A stretch of DNA of 64,000 nucleotides from assembly GCA_022478985.1 (NCBI GenBank), contig JAKSZP010017495.1, forward strand, positions 1-64,000, in the 5' to 3' direction. The stretch comes from Massospora cicadina. Lineage: Eukaryota > Entomophthoromycota > Entomophthoromycetes > Entomophthorales > Entomophthoraceae. Numbering within the stretch: position 1 is the stretch's first letter; the number at the start of each line of letters is the position of its first letter. Shown piece by piece: positions 11,328 through 22,065 of the stretch. A program made the translations under genes and the position numbers. Under the pieces are notes generated by a model. The model saw nothing but the letters and a program-made list of their open reading frames with translations. It had not been told where the DNA came from and searched no databases.

Positions 11328-12010
11328 TAAGGGGTACATTTGAGAGTGGTATAAGTTTTTTGCGGTAAACCCAGAGTATTTATGGAAGGCGTTTGGGCCA
11401 TTTCTCAGTGTTATAAGTGGTTCTTTTTTCAAGGGCATGCATGAGGGTTTGGTCGAGGCGTTACATCAAACCATTGCATTGGGGGTTGTAGATTTAGACA
11501 TTGAGTGTTTGGTGTGGACTTTTTCAATTATCTCACCACCAACTTATTGTTAAATTGTGTGCCTTATTGATTAGAATGGTATAAGGTGGTCCATAAATGG
11601 TGAAAATGTCTTCATTGAAAAATTAGGCAACATTTGCTGCTCAACGTGTTGGGTTGCTTTAGCTACAGGTCACTTGGTAAAATATTCAGTTGCAACAAGT
11701 ATATACTTGGACCCTTCAGAGGAAACTCTGAGGGGTTCCATAAAAAAATACCCTACATTTCCAACAATCCAGTAGTGACAATGGGGTTGAGGTGTTTTTG
11801 AGTTTGGGTTGATGTGTCAAAAAAATTACAAGTGTGGCAGGAGGCGACATAGTTGAAGACATCATAATAGGCATTAGACCACCAGTAAGAGGAGTATAAT
11901 CGAGTCCAGGTTGCTTGTCTTCCAAAGTGGCATGCATCATCATGTGCTTCTTTCATTCATTGCATTCTTTGGCCTTTTGGCACTACTTGGGCGACTGATC
12001 ATTTGGTGCG
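11328..12010 (-). pseudogene. Element I integrase, zinc-binding and core part
   Basis: On the minus strand, a histidine-cysteine region at about 11800-11956 shows HDDACHFG followed some 30 residues later by ASCHTC, the HHCC zinc-binding module of retroviral-type integrases. A decayed core follows, with FTIYGPPYTIL corresponding to the stretch before the second catalytic Asp. That Asp lies in a damaged stretch (ILINKAHNLT). The reading breaks off at TTLKCTPY where the solo LTR is inserted. Confidence 0.7.
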
Positions 12011-12239
12011 AACATACAACTGATCTTCAAAAATTAAAAACTTGGTGCATTGGTTTTTGGATTTTTTTATGTCATTAATGCCTTTGGGTAATTCAAAATC
12101 ATGTAGAGACTTCCATATCTATATGAGCTCCTTTTCAAGGTCAATCTCCCCAATATGGAAAATTACAGCGTCATCAGGATTATTTGAGATGCAGGAAAGG
12201 CCATCAGGCACAGCGTTTAGTTTTCCATGGAGATGGGTG

Positions 12240-12560
12240 CATTTCAGATCAAATTCCATTAGTTCATAGTGCCAACAGATGCGCGCCCATTTGGGATGGG
12301 GTTGTCAAATAAGGACACCTCAGAGTTGTCTGTGAAGACAATGAAAGGTATATCCAAAACATAATTCCGGTTATTTCTAAGGTCAAACACCACGGCAAGG
12401 ATCTCTTTTTCATATGTGGAGTAGTTGATTTCAGCTGGGGCAATTTTTTGGGGTATATTATATAGGCATGTAGGTTTTATCTTTTAATTAAGTGAGACGG
12501 CGCCAAGGGAAAGGGTCACTGGTATTTGTGAATATTTGGAACTCAACTTCAAATGTTTGG
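12240..12560 (-). pseudogene. Element I RNase H
   Basis: The minus strand reads NYSTYEKEILAVVFDLRN, then FIVFTDNSEVSLF. These are the E-containing helix and the TD(N/H) block of Ty3/gypsy RNase H, here with DNS in place of the usual DHK/DNK. It lies between the reverse transcriptase and the integrase zinc module, as in complete elements. Confidence 0.75.
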
Positions 12561-12599
12561 GAATATTAAAATGGTTGAATGGGTCATTGAATTTTTGAG

Positions 12600-13380
12600 G
12601 GACTCAATACAGTTCCTTTTGGAATCTTTTATTTCCATTTGGCCCCTTTCTTTTGTAAGCGGTAAAGTGGACCAGCAATTTTACTGAAGTTTGGGATAAA
12701 GGCTCTATATAATTGACGGTGACCAGGAAGCTGAGTAGTTCAGTAGCATAATTTGGTTAGGCCAGGAGACAACAGATTCTATTTTAGATGGGTTTGTGCG
12801 CTTGTAACTTGGGGTGATAATATGTTCTAGTAGTTTTAGTTCCTGAGTGCACAGCATGAGTTTTGAGCCATTAATGCTGAGGTTGGATTTCTGTATGCAT
12901 GAAAAATTGTTTTGAGGTCACTTAAGTGTTGCTGGAAGTTTGGTGAGAAGACAGTAATATCGTCTAGGTATATACTAACACATCTTTTCAACGGATCATG
13001 GAATAAGTTTTTCATGAACTTTTTGGATGGTGCATGGTGTACAATTAGTCCAAAAGTCATTCTGGCGTACTCAAATTGTCCGAATTTTGTCACAAAGAAA
13101 GTCTTGGGATAGACTCTTCATCAATTCCCAGCTATTAGTATCCAGAGAAAAGGTCAATGTTGGTGAAATACTTTATACCCCACCATGGAGTTCAATATGT
13201 ATGTGATAAGCTGTAAGGGGTATGCGTTCTTTTTGGTTACTTTGTTAAGTGAGATATAGTCAATGCACATTATGAGCTCGCCGTTTTTCTTAAGTACAAT
13301 GACAACAGGAAATCTCAGGGTGACTGAGAGGTTCAGATGAGTCCGCTGACTAAACCTTTTTAAATTTCCTCTTGAACAAA
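12600..13380 (-). pseudogene. Element I reverse transcriptase
   Basis: Minus-strand frames give KYFTNIDLFSGY at about 13150, then, in an 85-codon open frame at 12836-13093, FEYARMTFGL followed by SIYLDDITVFSPNFQQHL. The catalytic YLDD box is intact, unlike most copies in this window. The frame around it has lost the usual TNAPATFQ block (VHHAPSKKF instead). Stops occur on both sides. The decayed stretch between this and the gag end (about 13400-14240) presumably held the protease, but no DTG/DSG motif could be placed. Confidence 0.8.
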
Positions 13381-14239
13381 TTATTCACTAGCTTGGGAAA
13401 GTTGATAAGGGCATTTGCTATGGGTTTTCATTTTCCACATCTATGTGGTGAGTTACTAGGGTCGAGAGGGGTATGTCATCACCCTCATGGTAGACATTTT
13501 CATGGTTCTGTTCTAAGAGTTGGGTTAACTGAGTTTTCTGAGGGTTTGTTAAACTTAAGGTCTAAATTTAGTCATTTAACTAATGACAGAGTTAGGTCAT
13601 GATTTGGGCAGGGCAATCTTGTTGGGCATCAGCATTGGAGTAGGAGATCTTGATGGCTTTTCATTCCATCATCAATATAGATATACCACGGATCACTTTC
13701 AAAGTTTTCATGGATGCCATAATCTTTCAGGGCCTGTTGGGACAGTAACGTAGGGAAATGGTCATGGTCAAAGACAACTACATCAATGGATCTGGTTTTA
13801 CCAAAATATCAATGGGTAGGTCAAAACTTGTCTTAACAGGATTGTTGGGTGCCAAGAGCCATGAGGAACACCAGGTAGCTGTGTAGTATATCCTCGTAAC
13901 CAATATCTAGGATGAATTTCTTTGTAACAATGTTGACTGATTATCCAGTGTATAATATAATTGGTAAGGTGTAACCAAAAAAGGATCCATCAGTGCGTGT
14001 ATACTACTACTACTGAAAAGGGATTCTTGGGGTTTTACTGCACCAGATCTGAGTCAGGTTATTCCAATTGATTGATGAAGGTCTTGATGGAGTGCTGGAC
14101 TGGATTCGCACAGGTCTTCAAGGCTGACGGGGATCATGGTGTCTTTCAGGATTTTTGTAGCAGAAACTCTTTTAGGCTGATATGAGGGAGGTACAGGTCA
14201 ATTTTTCACAAGTTGTTATGGTAGGAGAAATTAAGTAGA

Positions 14240-14875
14240 TGCTTTTTTCCTCTTCACGGTGTGCACTCCAAGGTGTGAATTGGTTGATGGAACAGAGTCA
14301 ACAAATTTTTTCAGTTACAGGTTGAGTTTCTAATAGACGTGTTTGTGCAATTTTGACGTGGAGCAGTGCTTTGAATATGTTGCTCATGAGCAAGTAATTT
14401 TTGGTCTGGCTCAAAGTTCTTGGCAAAGGCAGGAAGAAATTAACTGGGTCAAGTTTGATTGTTTGAGGGTGTGGCTAATCATCCTCTTCCATGGGTACTT
14501 CAGGAGTGCTTGCTGACTTTCTTTTACTGCATTAAGGATATCTTCAATTTTATTTCCTTAACAGGTTCTGTAGTATGCAGTTGGGGTTTTTTTCTTCATT
14601 TTTTTAAAGGCATAAGCTTCCTTAGGAGAAGGATTTGATTTTTGTCAAGTTCTTGGGGCGGAGCCTCAGTGTAGCATACAGGGTTTTGTTGGATAGTCTG
14701 GGTGTTATGGCAGTAAAATTTGTTGCTACACGTGCTTTGGTTGCTGAGGATGACATGTAGCTGCTTGATTTTGGCGAAGTGGTCAGTTTAGGCATGGGCC
14801 ATCCAGTGGATAACTTTACAATGAAAACATGGTGCACAGCAATGGCGAAAATGGTGGCCAAGCTTGTTGCATTTG
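14240..14875 (-). pseudogene. Element I gag C-terminal part with half zinc knuckles
   Basis: The minus strand begins with KCNKLGHHFRHC, the right-hand part of a CCHC zinc knuckle. A second damaged knuckle follows (CFHCKVIHWMAHA, last Cys replaced). The left-hand Cys of the first knuckle lies 6 kb away at about 20955, on the other side of chromovirus A. The knuckle identifies this as gag, upstream of pol on the minus strand. Confidence 0.75.
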
Positions 14876-16028
14876 TGTAAGTCCCAGAGAACATCCCCTG
14901 GGCGTTGATTAGGCCATTTTCCTGTTTCCAAGCAAGAAGGTACCGAAGAGGATAGCTGTACCTCTTGTCACTCAGGGCGATCTCACCCACGTGGTAGACG
15001 AGGGCTGGGTAACAGCTTTTCCACTTTGGATCCCTCCTCCGGTACCCACACTTTCCTCAGCAGAACTGTTACAGGGAATTAGTGAAATCTGCGCTGAGAT
15101 CACCAAAATGAAATCAATTGGAACAACATCAAGTGGCAGTCAGGCCAATGTTTGAATTTTAAATGGTCAAAAAGGAATGAAGTCTGACCTATTGGCGGAA
15201 TGGCTGACAGTCTTGATTTGGTTAACACTATGATCGAGAAAATCCCCCTCCCAAAATTGTTGGAGATCATCCCCAACGGGCAGGAACAGCATTGGACAAC
15301 ATTGACAAGGGTTTGAAGCTCTCTGCTGACAAATAGGGCATTGTGCCCAAAGCAATGATTCTGACCAAACAAACAGACCAGTGACTGGGCATGGGCAGGT
15401 TGGACATCCCAAACCTGTTCCCAACCAAATGGGCCCGCCCATACGTGGGGTGGCCTTGGGGATTCCAGCTGCTCATCGGGCTAAACGCCATCACGCCAAC
15501 TGTTGGAAATGTGTCCAAGTCTCATTTTGGATTTTCAAGGTTGAACTGATGGTGACTCAGCCAGCTGCCAAATTCTTCAATGTCAGTTCTCAGTTAACTT
15601 ACCTGTTACCCATTACTGAACAAATCTCTGGTTAGGTCAAACTTAAGGGACCTGATCCTAGCTTGGTTCCTCTCTAAATTGCCCACTATTTAATCAGTCA
15701 TATTGCACTGAAAAAATTGTTGGTCAATTTTTCTTTCCTAACTTCTCCATTAAAGTACTTTTCAAAAACTTTATTTTCATGCCAAAAATTAAACTGCCTT
15801 TTCCGCCGACCCTCACACACCCCTCAGGGTTAATGGCCATACTCATCTTGTATTGTAGTATGTGCCTGTATGAGATTCTGGCTCATTGGCAGTTCTTGGT
15901 GTGATTCCTTTCCAGTTCCATATACATCGAATAAGCAGCAGTGCCAGTGGCATTCTGGTTTGTCATTCAGGTGCTCTGGCATCTGGGCTGGCAGGCCAGT
16001 CTAATTTTTACTTGCTGTTTGCCTGACA
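14876..16028 (+). repeat. 5' LTR of element A
   Basis: 1153 bp, starts TGTAAGTCCCAGAGAAC and ends TTTGCCTGACA. It contains protein-like stretches in the plus frame (for example ELLQGISEICAEITKMKS near 15060-15110), unusual for an LTR. A GTTGGTCAATT motif at 15719-15729 is nearly complementary to the site just after the LTR. Confidence 0.9.
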
Positions 16029-16044
16029 TAATCGACCAACCATT
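16029..16044 (+). other. Putative self-priming site of element A
   Basis: TAATCGACCAACCATT follows the LTR end. It does not start TGG like a tRNA-type primer site. Its ATCGACCAAC part is complementary, with one mismatch, to GTTGGTCAATT inside the LTR, the arrangement known from self-priming Tf1/sushi elements. Confidence 0.45.
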
Positions 16045-16369
16045 ATTTTCAACCATTTCCGCCTTTCTCATAGATATTGGCGCAGCAATGGCCCCTCCTT
16101 TTCAACTAAACCAGGTTGTGAAGAAGATTTTCTCTGTCCACAATGGTCCAATTCACTTAAAACTTTAAATCCATACCTTATAGTTGCCACAGCTACTCTT
16201 CACACGTCAGTAGGATCTGACATCCTGACTTGCAACGAGTTTCCCCCCCACAAGAACCCAGCAGTTTCTCCTGACCCCACTACCATCTCTTTGGTATCAC
16301 TGGATTCATCTACATCTACTAATAAAGAGAACTCCGCTTACTTCTTAGTACCCATGAAGTTTAGTGTTG

Positions 16370-16720
16370 AGCCCCTCATGTCTCATTTAAGGCCCTGATG
16401 GATACTGGAGCTGTAGGTAATTTTATGAGTGTAGAAAATGGCCCAGCAATTGGAGCTTGCCCTGGATGTAGGTCCTTTGGTGATGGTTGCTTCATCAGCC
16501 TCCCAAACCTCATACCTGGTTCACCAACCAGTCACATTCTTAGTACACCAGTTCAGCTTCTGCAACCGCTTTTCTGCTATGCTGAACTTGGTGTTTCCAG
16601 TGATCTTAGGAGTGGGATGGTGGCACCGGCAACATGTCAAGATCCACCTGGAGTCTAACATGCTGTTGTTTATTAATGATCAACTGAAGGGTGAATTTCC
16701 CTAATTGACACTCATAAGAA
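16370..16720 (+). pseudogene. Element A protease
   Basis: At 16391-16425 the frame reads ALMDTGAVGNFMS, the aspartic protease active site (DTGA) with the hydrophobic residues around it. Frames at 16398-16658 and 16438-16704 carry the remainder, including VFPVILGVGWW, the usual GxxWL block in altered form. It sits only about 340 bases after the LTR, where a gag would be expected. Confidence 0.75.
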
Positions 16721-16839
16721 AGCTCAAGGTCGCAGTTCTATCATGTCCCTCGTATTTCCTTCAGGCATACCATCCTATTATCCAGAAAGTTTAATGCACT
16801 ATCAAAGCATTTTTGATTCTGAAAAGGCAGATCATCTGC

Positions 16840-17540
16840 CTCCCCACACTAGATTTGACTGTGGATTTCAACAACGGTGGAGTTGGTTAATATCAACTGC
16901 CCGTTGTAACCCCACACAGCAGAGAAGGAGGCTACGCTCAACACTTGGTTGGACAATATGTTAAAAAAAGGGTGGTTGTTCAAGGAGACCTCGCCAGTCG
17001 CGTCTCCCATTGTCTTTGCTAAAAAAGCTGATGGTTCTCTCCGCCCATGTGTGGACTATGGACACCTTAATAAAATCACAATTTCCAATACCTACCCCTT
17101 GCCTTTAGAACAGACGATAAGCCAAGCAATCGCCAAATCTCAGGTGTTTTCCAAGCTGGATCTCGTCAATGCTTTTAACCAAATTTGGGTAATGAAAGGA
17201 AAAGAATGGTTAACAGCAATCTGGATGAAGCGAGGCATTTTCCAATTTCGCTTAATGCCCTTTGGGCTGAAGAATGCTCCCACTACGTTCCAACGTATGA
17301 TTGACGATGTACTGGGTGAACTCTAGTTTAACTGCACAGTTGCATATATCAATGCCATTCTGGTTCACTCCTCAACTCCCGAGCAACATGCTACTGATTT
17401 GGAAGCAGTGATGGCCACCTTGCATAAGGCGGGTTTGTTTGTCAAGCCTTCTAAGTGCGAGTTCTATAAGGAGAAGGTTACCTTCCTCAGGAACCTCATC
17501 CTTAAAGATGGTTATAAGATCCCACCCAATAAGATGGATG
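16840..17540 (+). pseudogene. Element A reverse transcriptase
   Basis: The 125-codon frame at 16949-17326 contains SPIVFAKKADGSLRPCVDY, YPLP, FSKLDL and FRLMPFGLKNAPTTFQ in the right order and spacing. After one stop the sequence continues with AYINAILVHSST, where the catalytic YxDD box should be. Both Asp are replaced (YINA), so the enzyme is dead even apart from the stop. The thumb region follows (KPSKCEFYKEKVTFL). Confidence 0.9.
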
Positions 17541-17659
17541 CTATCTGAGAATGGCCAACCCCAACTACCCAGAAACAACTACGGTGTTTCTTGAGAACCA
17601 TCATTTTCTTAAAAAAAATTTCCCCAGCCATTTCCCAGCTTGCTGCCCCGCTCCATCCC

Positions 17660-18130
17660 CTTACAGGGAAAAATGTACTGTTCTGCTGGAAGCCAAATGC
17701 CAACAGGCGTTTAAATCAATTGAAGAGGTGTTCGTGTCTCCTCCCAATTTAAAGCATGCTGATTCCACCAGGCTGTATATCATTGCATGCAACGCTTCAT
17801 AAATAGCAGCGGGGGTGGTGTTGCTCCAGGAGCATGATGGTTTAGAACACCCGGTTGCCTACTTTTCCCAAAAGCTCACCTCTACCAAGCAGTCATAGAC
17901 CATTTAAGACAAGGAGTTGGCAGCCGTTGCATGGGCATTAACTCATTGGAGGTATTTGTTACAGGGTGCTCAACATGAGTTAACAGTCCACACGGATCAC
18001 CAGGCTCTCTTGTATTTTTTCAAACCCCAAAAATTGACACATCAGCAAGCCCAAACCTATTGGGACTTGTGCAGTTTTATCTCAAATACAAATCTGTTAA
18101 AGGTGCGCTAAATGTACTTCCTGATTTCCT
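17660..18130 (+). pseudogene. Element A RNase H
   Basis: The frame reads QQAFKSIEEVFVSPP, then LYIIACNAS where TDAS is usual (first catalytic Asp lost). It continues VVLLQEHDGLEHPVAYFSQKL, DKELAAVAWALTHW and VHTDHQALLYF. Three stops are present in about 150 codons. The order and spacing are those of Ty3/gypsy RNase H. Confidence 0.85.
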
Positions 18131-18369
18131 CAGCCGCAGCCCCGCCCACTGTTCCACATATCCAGAGGAAGTGGATCTTGTTACCATGATTCCTGCTGCC
18201 CAAATCCTGTCAATTGTCTCCCCTGTAATTTCCTCCGTTACTCTAGCCCCTGACGCTCCGTTAGTTGCTCAGGTCTTAGCCAGTCAAATGGCCTGCCCTG
18301 AGGGCGTAAGTTGGTCAAGAATTTATCCCACCAGAAGCATAAACACTCCCTATATTCATTGTAGGTGGG

Positions 18370-19080
18370 TCTTATTTATTTTTGGTCACGCGTTTGGGTT
18401 CCTCCCTCCTTCAGAACTGAAGTATTCCACGCACATCATGATCCCCCCACGGTTGGCCATCCTGGTAATAAGAAATGCATCAACTTGATCAAATGGACCT
18501 ACAATTGGGCAAGTTTGATAAAGAAAGTTCCAGTCTGGATTGCTGACTGTGTTACTTATGCTCGCGCTAAGTTGGACTGCTCCAGTAGAAACGGTCTCTT
18601 AAACCCTTACAACAGGCGGAGGGTCCATGGACATCAGTGTCTGTGGACTTTATTGTCAAACTCCCATTCTCTAACAGGTTCACAGTGGTGATGGTGGTAA
18701 TGGATCGTTTCACTAAATTTTCCGTTTCTATTCCTTGCACTTCCATGATTACGTCAGAGGAGACTGCCCATCTTTTTGTCTGTCACATGTTCTCAATGTT
18801 TGGTCTCCCACAGGAGATTATCAGCAACTGTGGTTCCCAGTTCACAGCGCGGTTTTGGAGTAAACTTATATTGATCCTAAAGATATCCCCCCGCCATTCC
18901 ACAGCATACCATCCCCAGTCCGATGGACAGACTGAGCGAGTTAACCAGGTAAACAAATTTACCTGCGTTGCTATGCCACTTCTGAACAGGACACCTGGGC
19001 CAACGACCTTCCCTTCGCTCAATTCGCTTATAACAATGGAACCCACACATATATGGGGTATTCGCCCTAAATAGCAACGT
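18370..19080 (+). pseudogene. Element A integrase, zinc and core domains
   Basis: The zinc module shows FHAHHDPPTVGHPGNKKC and ADCVTYARAK (second Cys of the CxxC pair lost). The core (18637-19074 frame) starts VDFIVKLPFS with the first Asp and has ISNCGSQFTARF, where the second catalytic Asp is Asn. It carries YHPQSDGQTERVNQ with the Glu. FAQFAYNNGTHTYMG-like sequence follows in another frame. Confidence 0.88.
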
Positions 19081-19539
19081 TGGGTTATAATCCTTTGTTT
19101 TCAGTCAGTCCTTGCTTGCGGTCTGAGGTCCAAGCCACCGCGGATCACGCTGAGCATATTAAGTCATCTCAATCCTTGGTGTGAGAAAACCTCACTAAAG
19201 CTATCAAAGACTACAAGTGGTTTGCGGATTGTAAGCGGCTCCCAGGTCACAATATATCAGTGAGCCCCTATGCTATGCTCAATACTCACCATTTATGAAT
19301 TCAATATCCTTCCCAAAAATTTGCAAGTAAGCGTTTGGGTCCCCATTTGGTGGAAGAGGTCTTGGGTAACGGTGCTTTCTGGTTAAAGCTCCCAGCTCAC
19401 TGGAAACAGCATCCCATTTTCCACATTTCCCAGCTGTCACCTTTCAAGGGTACAGCTTCTACAGAACTTGAACTAATCACCATTGAGGGTGCAGAAGAAG
19501 CATGAGGTGGAGAATATCCTGGCAGCCCACAAGTCCTGA

Positions 19540-19791
19540 TGGTCCATTCAATATCTAGTGGCTTGGAAAGGGTATCCAGCATATGAGAACAGTTGGGTCA
19601 AGGTGCACAATTTTGCGAACTGTATGGAATTGGTCAATGCATTTCTCAAATCCCACCCCAATGCTCCCCGCCCTCCACAAAAAGTCACGACAGTTATGGC
19701 GATCAAGTTACCCAAGGCGCACAAGAATGTGGCTCTCATGCAGTTTCCCAGCGGTGAGCCCTTCCTTTGGAAAAATAAAAGGGTAATGTAA
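19540..19791 (+). pseudogene. Element A chromodomain and C-terminal tail
   Basis: The 77-codon open frame from 19558 reads AWKGYPAYENSWVKVHNF and then a helical end (CMELVNAFLKSH). These are the core WKGY-x4-NSW pattern and C-terminal helix of chromodomains found at the end of chromovirus integrases, thought to steer insertion to histone-marked heterochromatin. It closes six codons before the polypurine tract, so the C-terminus seems complete. Confidence 0.85.
19771..19786 (+). other. Polypurine tract of element A
   Basis: AAAAATAAAAGGGTAA ends at the first base of the 3' LTR (TGTAAG at 19787). Element III has the similar GGGAGGGTAA at its own junction. Confidence 0.6.
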
Positions 19792-20939
19792 GTCCTGGAG
19801 AACGTCCCCTGTGCATTGATTGAGCCATTTTCCCATTTCTGAGCAAAAAGGTACTGAAGAGGATGGCTGTACTTCTCGTCACTCAGGGCAATCTTGCCCA
19901 CATGATAGACAAGCACTGGGTAACAGCTCTTCCACTTTGGATCCCTACTCCAGTACCCACACTTTCCTCGTCAGAACTGTTACAGGGAATTAGTGAAATC
20001 TGCGCTGAGATCACCAAAATGAAATCAATTGGAACAACATCAAGTGGAAGTCAGGCTAATGTTTGAATTTTAAATGGTCAAAAAGGAATGAAGTCTGAAC
20101 TATTAGCCAGAATGGCTGACAGTCTTGCTTTGGTTAACACTATGATTGAGAAAATTTTCCCTCCCAAAAGTGACAGGGATCATCCCTGATGGGCAGGAAA
20201 CAGCATTGGGCACCATCGATGAGGGTTTGAAGCTCCCTGCTGACAAATAGGGCATTGTGCCCAAAGCAATGATTCTGACCAAACAAACAGCCCAGCAACT
20301 GGGCATGGGCAGGTTGGACGTCCCAAACCTGTTCCCAACCAAACGGTCCCACCCATACATGGGGTGGCATTGGGGATTCCAGCTGCTCATTGGGCTAAAT
20401 GCCATCATGCCAACTGTTAGAAATGTGTCCAAGTCTCAGTTTGAACATTTAAGGTCAAACCAATGGCGACTCGGCCCACCACTGAATTCTTTGATGTTGG
20501 TTCTCAATTAACTTACCTCTTCCCCATTTCTAAACAATTTGCAAATTAGATCAATCTTTAGGGACCTGATCCTAGCTTGGTTCCTCTCTAAATTGCCCAC
20601 TATTTAATCAGTTGCATCGCACTGAGAAAATTGTTGTCAATTTTACTTTCCTAACTTTTCCATTAAAAATACTTTTCAAAAATTTTATTATGCTGAATTT
20701 TAAACCGCCTTTTCCGCCAATCCTCATGCACCCCTTAGGGTTAATGACTGTACTCATCTGGTATTATATTATGTGCCTGTATGAAATTCTGGCTCATCGG
20801 CAGTTCTTGGTGTGATTCCTTTCCAGTTCCATATCCATCAAATCAGCAGCAGTGCCGGTGGCATTCTGGTTTGTCATTTGGGTGCTCTGGCATCTGGTCT
20901 GGCAGGTCAGTCTAATTCTTACTTGCTGTTTGCCTGACA
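19787..20939 (+). repeat. 3' LTR of element A
   Basis: 1153 bp, same ends as the 5' copy and similar to it throughout by eye. It contains an 84-codon open plus frame (20257-20511) and a 109-codon minus frame (20103-20432), both also traceable in the 5' LTR. Confidence 0.9.
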
Positions 20940-20944
20940 ATGTT

Positions 20945-21690
20945 TGGCAACGTGTGTTGTTTTGAAATCCTATCCCTGAACCATCATTGCGATATTTTTC
21001 AGTTGAACTGAAAGGTCAAAAATCTAAGAAGCTATTTCAGAAGGTTAGGCGGTTGGCTTCATCTTGTAGATGGCCTCGTCACAAGGGTTTTCCTCAGTTA
21101 ATTGGTAATCGTCAGTTCCCAAAACTCATTTTGGTGGCAAACTGCTAGCCGGGCATATTAGGCATCAGGTGTAAATAGCATCATCAACATTTTTAGTCTG
21201 TGCAGTAAGCACAGCATTCAGGTAGTGTTCCTCCAAGGCATCAAAGAACCAGTCAAAAACTTGAAGTCCATGTCCAAAGTTTGGCAGTGGCCAGCTTGGT
21301 ACCATTGTCCTACCAGGTCTTCAAAGGTGTCCAAGAAGCGGCTCAAGGTCAGTTTGTTTTTAGATAGATAGAGAAGAACTTCTCAAGTAGTTGAATCTTG
21401 GAGAGGCGGAATTTGGCACATGCATGGTCCTGCCAGTCGACCCATGAGTTGAATGAAGCATTAGCACAGTGCCAGCATTGGGCATTGCTGACAAGGAGGG
21501 AGTGGACATCCCAGAGTCATTGATATGGAGGGACTTCTCAATCATCTCCCCATGCATTGTAGGTTGTGAGTCATTGTTCAATTGGGCCATAATCAAACTT
21601 GGCCATAGTTTGGCTAGTATACATATGCATGATAGCCATTGCAGTTTTCTTGGATAAGTCTGCCTCATAGGATGTGGAGGGCTCTGGTTT
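20945..21690 (-). pseudogene. Element I gag, N-terminal part
   Basis: Starts just inside the 5' LTR. Minus-strand frames give ADLSKKTAMAIMHMY and, in a 102-codon open frame at 21360-21668, a hydrophilic protein without known motif. It ends near 20950 with TRCQT, supplying the first Cys of the zinc knuckle that continues at 14875. Assigned to gag by position and by the split knuckle. Confidence 0.65.
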
Positions 21691-21710
21691 GTATTGGTAG
21701 AATCAACAAT

Positions 21711-22064
21711 TGTCGTAGAGGTTGACTATCTTCAAAATTCCATGACAAGGTGCATGTACAGTGCACAATAAACTGTTCTTTAAGGTCAGCCATATAGTTA
21801 GAGTATTCTACATGTTTGGACATAATTATTACAATACTGGGCTGGTATGATAAGATGGTATAATGAGCATGGAAGTAAACTTTAAATCTGAAGAACTTAA
21901 TTTTATTGTAGATAAGAAGGGGTTTTATATTAGGTGATATGTAATAATTAATTGAGGTTCTGGTGGCTTTCAGAAAACCATCAAATTGGGACAAATTAAA
22001 TTAAATTTGAGGTGCAGTTTTTTGACTTTTGAAGTATATGCAAGTACCTCCTATACTTATGACA
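21711..22064 (-). repeat. 5' LTR of element I
   Basis: 354 bp. On the minus strand it starts TGTCATAAGTATAGG and ends CTCTACGACA. A TATAAAAC motif on the minus strand (about 21920-21927) is a plausible promoter. The following minus-strand bases (TTGTTGATTCTACC) occupy the primer site position but match neither priming class described for the other elements. Confidence 0.85.
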
Positions 22065-22065
22065 A

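Larger units (their letters stand above)
14876..20939 (+). mobile_element. A: Ty3/gypsy chromovirus inserted in element I gag
   Basis: Two 1153-bp LTRs (TGTAAGTCC...GCCTGACA) enclose protease, reverse transcriptase, RNase H, integrase and chromodomain, all plus strand. The flanks ATTTG and ATGTT are probably a diverged 5-bp target duplication. Deleting the element plus one copy rejoins the CCHC knuckle of element I in frame. The interior is only 3.76 kb and has no recognisable gag before the protease. Frames have few stops compared with E or III, suggesting a younger insertion. Confidence 0.9.
9701..22064 (-). mobile_element. I: minus-strand Ty3/gypsy element, split by two insertions
   Basis: Related repeats at 9701-10050 and 21711-22064, read on the minus strand, start TGTYATAA and end CGACA. 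Between them, in minus orientation, lie gag, a zinc knuckle, reverse transcriptase, RNase H and integrase in the Ty3/gypsy order. Removing the solo LTR (10437-11327) and chromovirus A (14876-20939) leaves roughly 5.4 kb, a normal length for such an element. All frames carry stops. The element predates both insertions. The exact left edge is uncertain because AGGTTAA occurs on both flanks but offset from the TGTCG end. Confidence 0.85.

Noticed and set aside
15100..15518. Overlapping minus-strand open frames of 83-91 codons
   Set aside because: They lie in the LTR of element A and recur, with different breaks, in the other LTR at 20103-20432. Identity between LTRs at insertion explains the shared frames; no motif supports a gene.
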